From the NCBI RefSeq assembly GCF_022809095.1, contig NZ_JALAZE010000004.1:1-64000 (forward strand): a stretch of 64,000 bases of DNA. The letters are read 5' to 3'. The notes beneath the pieces were generated by a model. It worked only from the letters and a program-made list of their open reading frames with translations, had not been told where the DNA came from and made no database searches. The stretch comes from Bacillus kexueae. GTDB taxonomy: Bacteria > Bacillota > Bacilli > Bacillales > Aeribacillaceae. Shown piece after piece: positions 61,910-64,000 of this stretch; positions within the stretch are counted from its first letter, which is position 1, and each line of letters starts with the position of its first letter. The position numbers and the translations under genes were made by a program.

Positions 61910-62980
61910 TTACTCTCCTGCTTGTTCCAGCTTGTTCGCTTGATCTTCCATAATAAGCGCTTCAATCACTTCGTCAAGCTTACCTTCTAGAATTTGATCA
62001 AGCTTTTGAATTGTTAATCCGATACGGTGATCTGTTACACGATTTTGCGGGAAGTTGTACGTACGGATACGCTCAGAGCGATCCCCAGATCCGACCGCCA
62101 TCTTTCTCGTTTGGTCATACTCCGCTTGTGCTTCTTGCTGGAATTTATCATAAATACGTGCGCGTAAAACTTTCATCGCCTTTTCTTTGTTTTTAATCTG
62201 CGATTTTTCATCTTGGCACGATACGACAATTCCTGTCGGCAAGTGCGTTAAGCGAACTGCGGACATCGTTGTATTAACACTTTGACCTCCTGGGCCGCTG
62301 GAAGCAAACGTATCAACACGAATGTCTTTTTCATGAATTTCTACTTCCACTTCTTCCGCTTCAGGTAAGCAGGCTACCGTAGCTGTAGACGTATGAATAC
62401 GTCCGCCTGACTCTGTCTCTGGAACACGTTGCACGCGGTGTGCACCGTTTTCAAACTTTAAGCGAGAATAAGCCCCTTTACCGTTGATCATAAAGATAAT
62501 CTCTTTATAACCACCAGTTCCAGTCGCATTTGCTTCCATCACTTCCGTCTTCCAACCTTGTGCTTCCGCATAACGGCTGTACATACGGTATAAGTCGGCC
62601 GCAAATAGCGCCGCTTCCTCTCCACCTGCAGCTCCGCGAATCTCCATGATAACGTTTTTATCATCATTCGGGTCTTTCGGAAGTAGCAACACTTTTAATC
62701 GCTCCGTTAACTCCTCTTCGCGATCTTGTAGCTCGGAGACTTCTTCCTTTACCATTTCGCGCATGTCAGCATCAAGCTTTTCCTCAAGCATTGCTTTGGC
62801 ATCGCTTAATTGTTCTGTAACGGATTTATATTCTCTGTATACTTCAACGGTTTCTTGTAAATCTGATTGCTCTTTTGAATACTCACGGAGCTTTTTCGGA
62901 TCATTCACCACTTCTGGATCCATTAAAAGCTCATTTAGCTTCTCATAACGTTGTTCTACTGCTTGTAGACGATCTAACAC
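61910..62980 (-). CDS. prfA: Peptide chain release factor 1
   Basis: A 356-residue class I release factor for UAA/UAG. GGQ lies in [21 protein letters not shown] (about residues 228-230), and the codon-reading domain has [19 protein letters not shown] and [20 protein letters not shown]. The GTG start follows GAGGTGA. The gene forms an operon with prmC. Confidence 0.97.
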   Translation of the reverse strand: MLDRLQAVEQRYEKLNELLMDPEVVNDPKKLREYSKEQSDLQETVEVYREYKSVTEQLSDAKAMLEEKLDADMREMVKEEVSELQDREEELTERLKVLLLPKDPNDDKNVIMEIRGAAGGEEAALFAADLYRMYSRYAEAQGWKTEVMEANATGTGGYKEIIFMINGKGAYSRLKFENGAHRVQRVPETESGGRIHTSTATVACLPEAEEVEVEIHEKDIRVDTFASSGPGGQSVNTTMSAVRLTHLPTGIVVSCQDEKSQIKNKEKAMKVLRARIYDKFQQEAQAEYDQTRKMAVGSGDRSERIRTYNFPQNRVTDHRIGLTIQKLDQILEGKLDEVIEALIMEDQANKLEQAGE

Positions 62981-63199
62981 GGACCTTCACCTCATATTTA
63001 ATCCATAACATATTAATTATAGTATAGGCTAGTGGAACCGTCAAAAGCAAATCTTCCCTTGTGTCGATTGGACAAGAAAGCGCACTATTTGCCACTTTCT
63101 CTGACGAAAACCCACTTCTTTTGTCAGACATGAAGGATGAAGAAAGCTTATCACGAATACGAAAGATAAGAGACGAATGGAAAAAGGAGGAATCCACAC

Positions 63200-63712
63200 A
63201 TGAATACGTCGACCGTCGCACAAAAAGTAGGCGTTTCACCAAAAACGGTTCAGCGGTGGATTAAGCAATTAGACATCCCCATTGAACGGAACGAGCTCGG
63301 CCATTATCAATTTTCATCCCAAGATGTTGAACTACTCATCCAAGTTCATGAACAAATCCAAAATGGAGTCGCGATCAAAGATTTACAGCTTCCAGCACAA
63401 CCTTCTCAAACGAAAGAAGAAGTAGCGCCCACAAAAGATTCAAGCAACAACTCGTATAATAACGATCGATTACTCGCCAAAATAAAGGCGCTTGAATTAA
63501 TGGTTTATCAAAAAGCAGACGATGTCGTCTCCTATCAATTGCTTCAACACCGAAAAGAGATGGAAGAGTTACAAAACAAAGTGGAAGAATTAGAAGCAAA
63601 GATAAAGAAACTTGAAAGCGAAAAAAAAGAAGATCCGTTTGCGAACCTAGAACCTGCGCCAAAGAAACGGACGATTCGTCGAGGATGGATTAACTCGCTT
63701 TTTGGATTTTAA
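63200..63712 (+). CDS. racA: Chromosome-anchoring protein RacA
   Basis: A 170-residue protein. The MerR-like DNA-binding domain (about 1-65) has MNTSTVAQKVGVSPKTVQRWIKQLDIPIERNELGHYQF. A coiled coil (about 100-150, EMEELQNKVEELEAKIKKLE) follows, then a basic tail KKRTIRRGWINSLFGF that may target the pole or membrane. In B. subtilis RacA tethers the origin region to the cell pole in sporulation through GC-rich sites. AAAAAGGAGG precedes the ATG. It diverges from prfA. Confidence 0.9.
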   Translation: MNTSTVAQKVGVSPKTVQRWIKQLDIPIERNELGHYQFSSQDVELLIQVHEQIQNGVAIKDLQLPAQPSQTKEEVAPTKDSSNNSYNNDRLLAKIKALELMVYQKADDVVSYQLLQHRKEMEELQNKVEELEAKIKKLESEKKEDPFANLEPAPKKRTIRRGWINSLFGF

Positions 63713-63714
63713 AA

Positions 63715-63736
63715 AACTCGCTCATTAGAACGAGTT
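63715..63736. terminator. Terminator between racA and the last gene
   Basis: AACTCG (63715-63720) and CGAGTT (63731-63736) pair between convergent genes, with an A run before and TTTTT shortly after. Confidence 0.65.
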
Positions 63737-63737
63737 C

Positions 63738-64000
63738 TTAGTTTTTCCTTTTTAGTTTTACCCTCAAATCGAAGCGCGGAAGAGCCGCCTGCATTTTATC
63801 GTGAAGCTTTTGTTCCTGCTTTTTTAAGTCTCGCTTAGAAAGGTCATTGGAGGTGTAAACCGTCACCCATGCATCTTTCCCATTTGTCCACATTGAGCCT
63901 AACCAGTATCCTTTTTCCATTGCTAAAACTTGTTCGATTTGTTGTTGATCCTCCCTCGTGTTAAGCGGACTATTCGTTATATCCACATTCGGATTTTGCG
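63738..64000 (-). CDS. C-terminal part of an unidentified protein (runs off window)
   Basis: The frame is open from the window edge ([30 protein letters not shown]) to a basic end RFDLRVKLKRKN. The middle GSMWTNGKDAWVTVYTSNDLSKRDLKKQEQKLHDKMQAALP suggests a small alpha/beta domain. A GTG at 63986 could be read as a start, but no ribosome binding site is visible, so the gene most likely begins outside. I cannot assign a family; a YhcN/YlaJ-type sporulation lipoprotein is only a possibility. Confidence 0.6.
   Translation of the reverse strand, partial: QNPNVDITNSPLNTREDQQQIEQVLAMEKGYWLGSMWTNGKDAWVTVYTSNDLSKRDLKKQEQKLHDKMQAALPRFDLRVKLKRKN

Noticed and set aside
63061-63264. 67-codon plus-strand ORF overlapping the start of racA
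   Set aside because: It overlaps the well-supported racA start in another frame and has no ribosome binding site. The charged sequence has no recognisable family.

Overview
The window reads as chromosome of a spore-forming, flagellated member of the Bacillaceae. The evidence is the sporulation genes (spoIIID, spoIID, spoIIQ, spoIIR, racA), the Bacillus-type atp operon, the order spoIIID-mbl-flhO-flhP and the ywl block (glyA, ywlG, rpiB, ywlE, mntP, ywlC, ywlB, spoIIR, prmC, prfA, racA). This is the origin-proximal neighbourhood known from B. subtilis, with a nuo operon added beside atp. The c subunit has the ordinary glycine-rich motif, which argues against an extreme alkaliphile. Almost every gene is on the minus strand.

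Layout: 1-767 is a decayed IS3-family element. 895-2166 holds a DUF3139 protein and a soluble PAS chemotaxis receptor. 2334-12937 is one carbohydrate locus: an ABC importer, a YesM/YesN-type two-component system, a ThuA protein, two Gfo/Idh/MocA oxidoreductases and a TIM-barrel sugar isomerase-like protein. Two near-identical palindromic operators (13059 and 5520) frame it, and no glycoside hydrolase is present, so oxidation to a 3-keto-sugar followed by elimination is a reasonable guess. 13150-14584 carries ssbB and ywpF. 14693-17103 is a long 21-bp tandem array split by an intact IS3-family element. 17171-21731 holds a lipoprotein gene, fabZ, an EpuA-like gene, flhP, flhO, mbl and spoIIID. 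22525-24707 is a two-subunit sodium:solute symporter with a 58-codon ORF upstream. 25073-31138 holds spoIIQ, a VanZ-like gene, spoIID, murA, ywmB and ywzB. 31313-41461 is an 11-gene complex I operon without nuoEFG. 42063-49276 is the atp operon. 49473-63986 holds a Vpr-like protease, upp, glyA and the ywl block through prfA and racA, ending in a partial gene.

The most unusual feature is a set of five intergenic tandem arrays (about 14.7-17.1, 22.1-22.4, 27.6-28.45, 41.75-42.0 and 60.5-61.0 kb). All have a 21-bp period, about two helical turns, and together hold roughly 135-140 units. They fall into two core families, TATGCGC (three arrays) and TTGGGCG/CGCCCAA (two arrays). The arrays sit between transcription units, have higher-order repeats of 42 or 84 bp, and contain 20-, 22- and 24-bp units that break any reading frame, so they look like DNA elements rather than genes. 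An IS has landed inside one unit, leaving a 4-bp duplication.

A second strong signal is a cluster of DnaA boxes (six perfect TTATCCACA and six one-mismatch copies) over about 1 kb in and beside ywlC. Other observations are a terminator hairpin that contains the mntP ribosome binding site, a NuoC with a 31-residue N-terminal tandem repeat, and candidate SigF and SigE promoters at the expected sporulation genes. No rRNA, tRNA or CRISPR array was seen.
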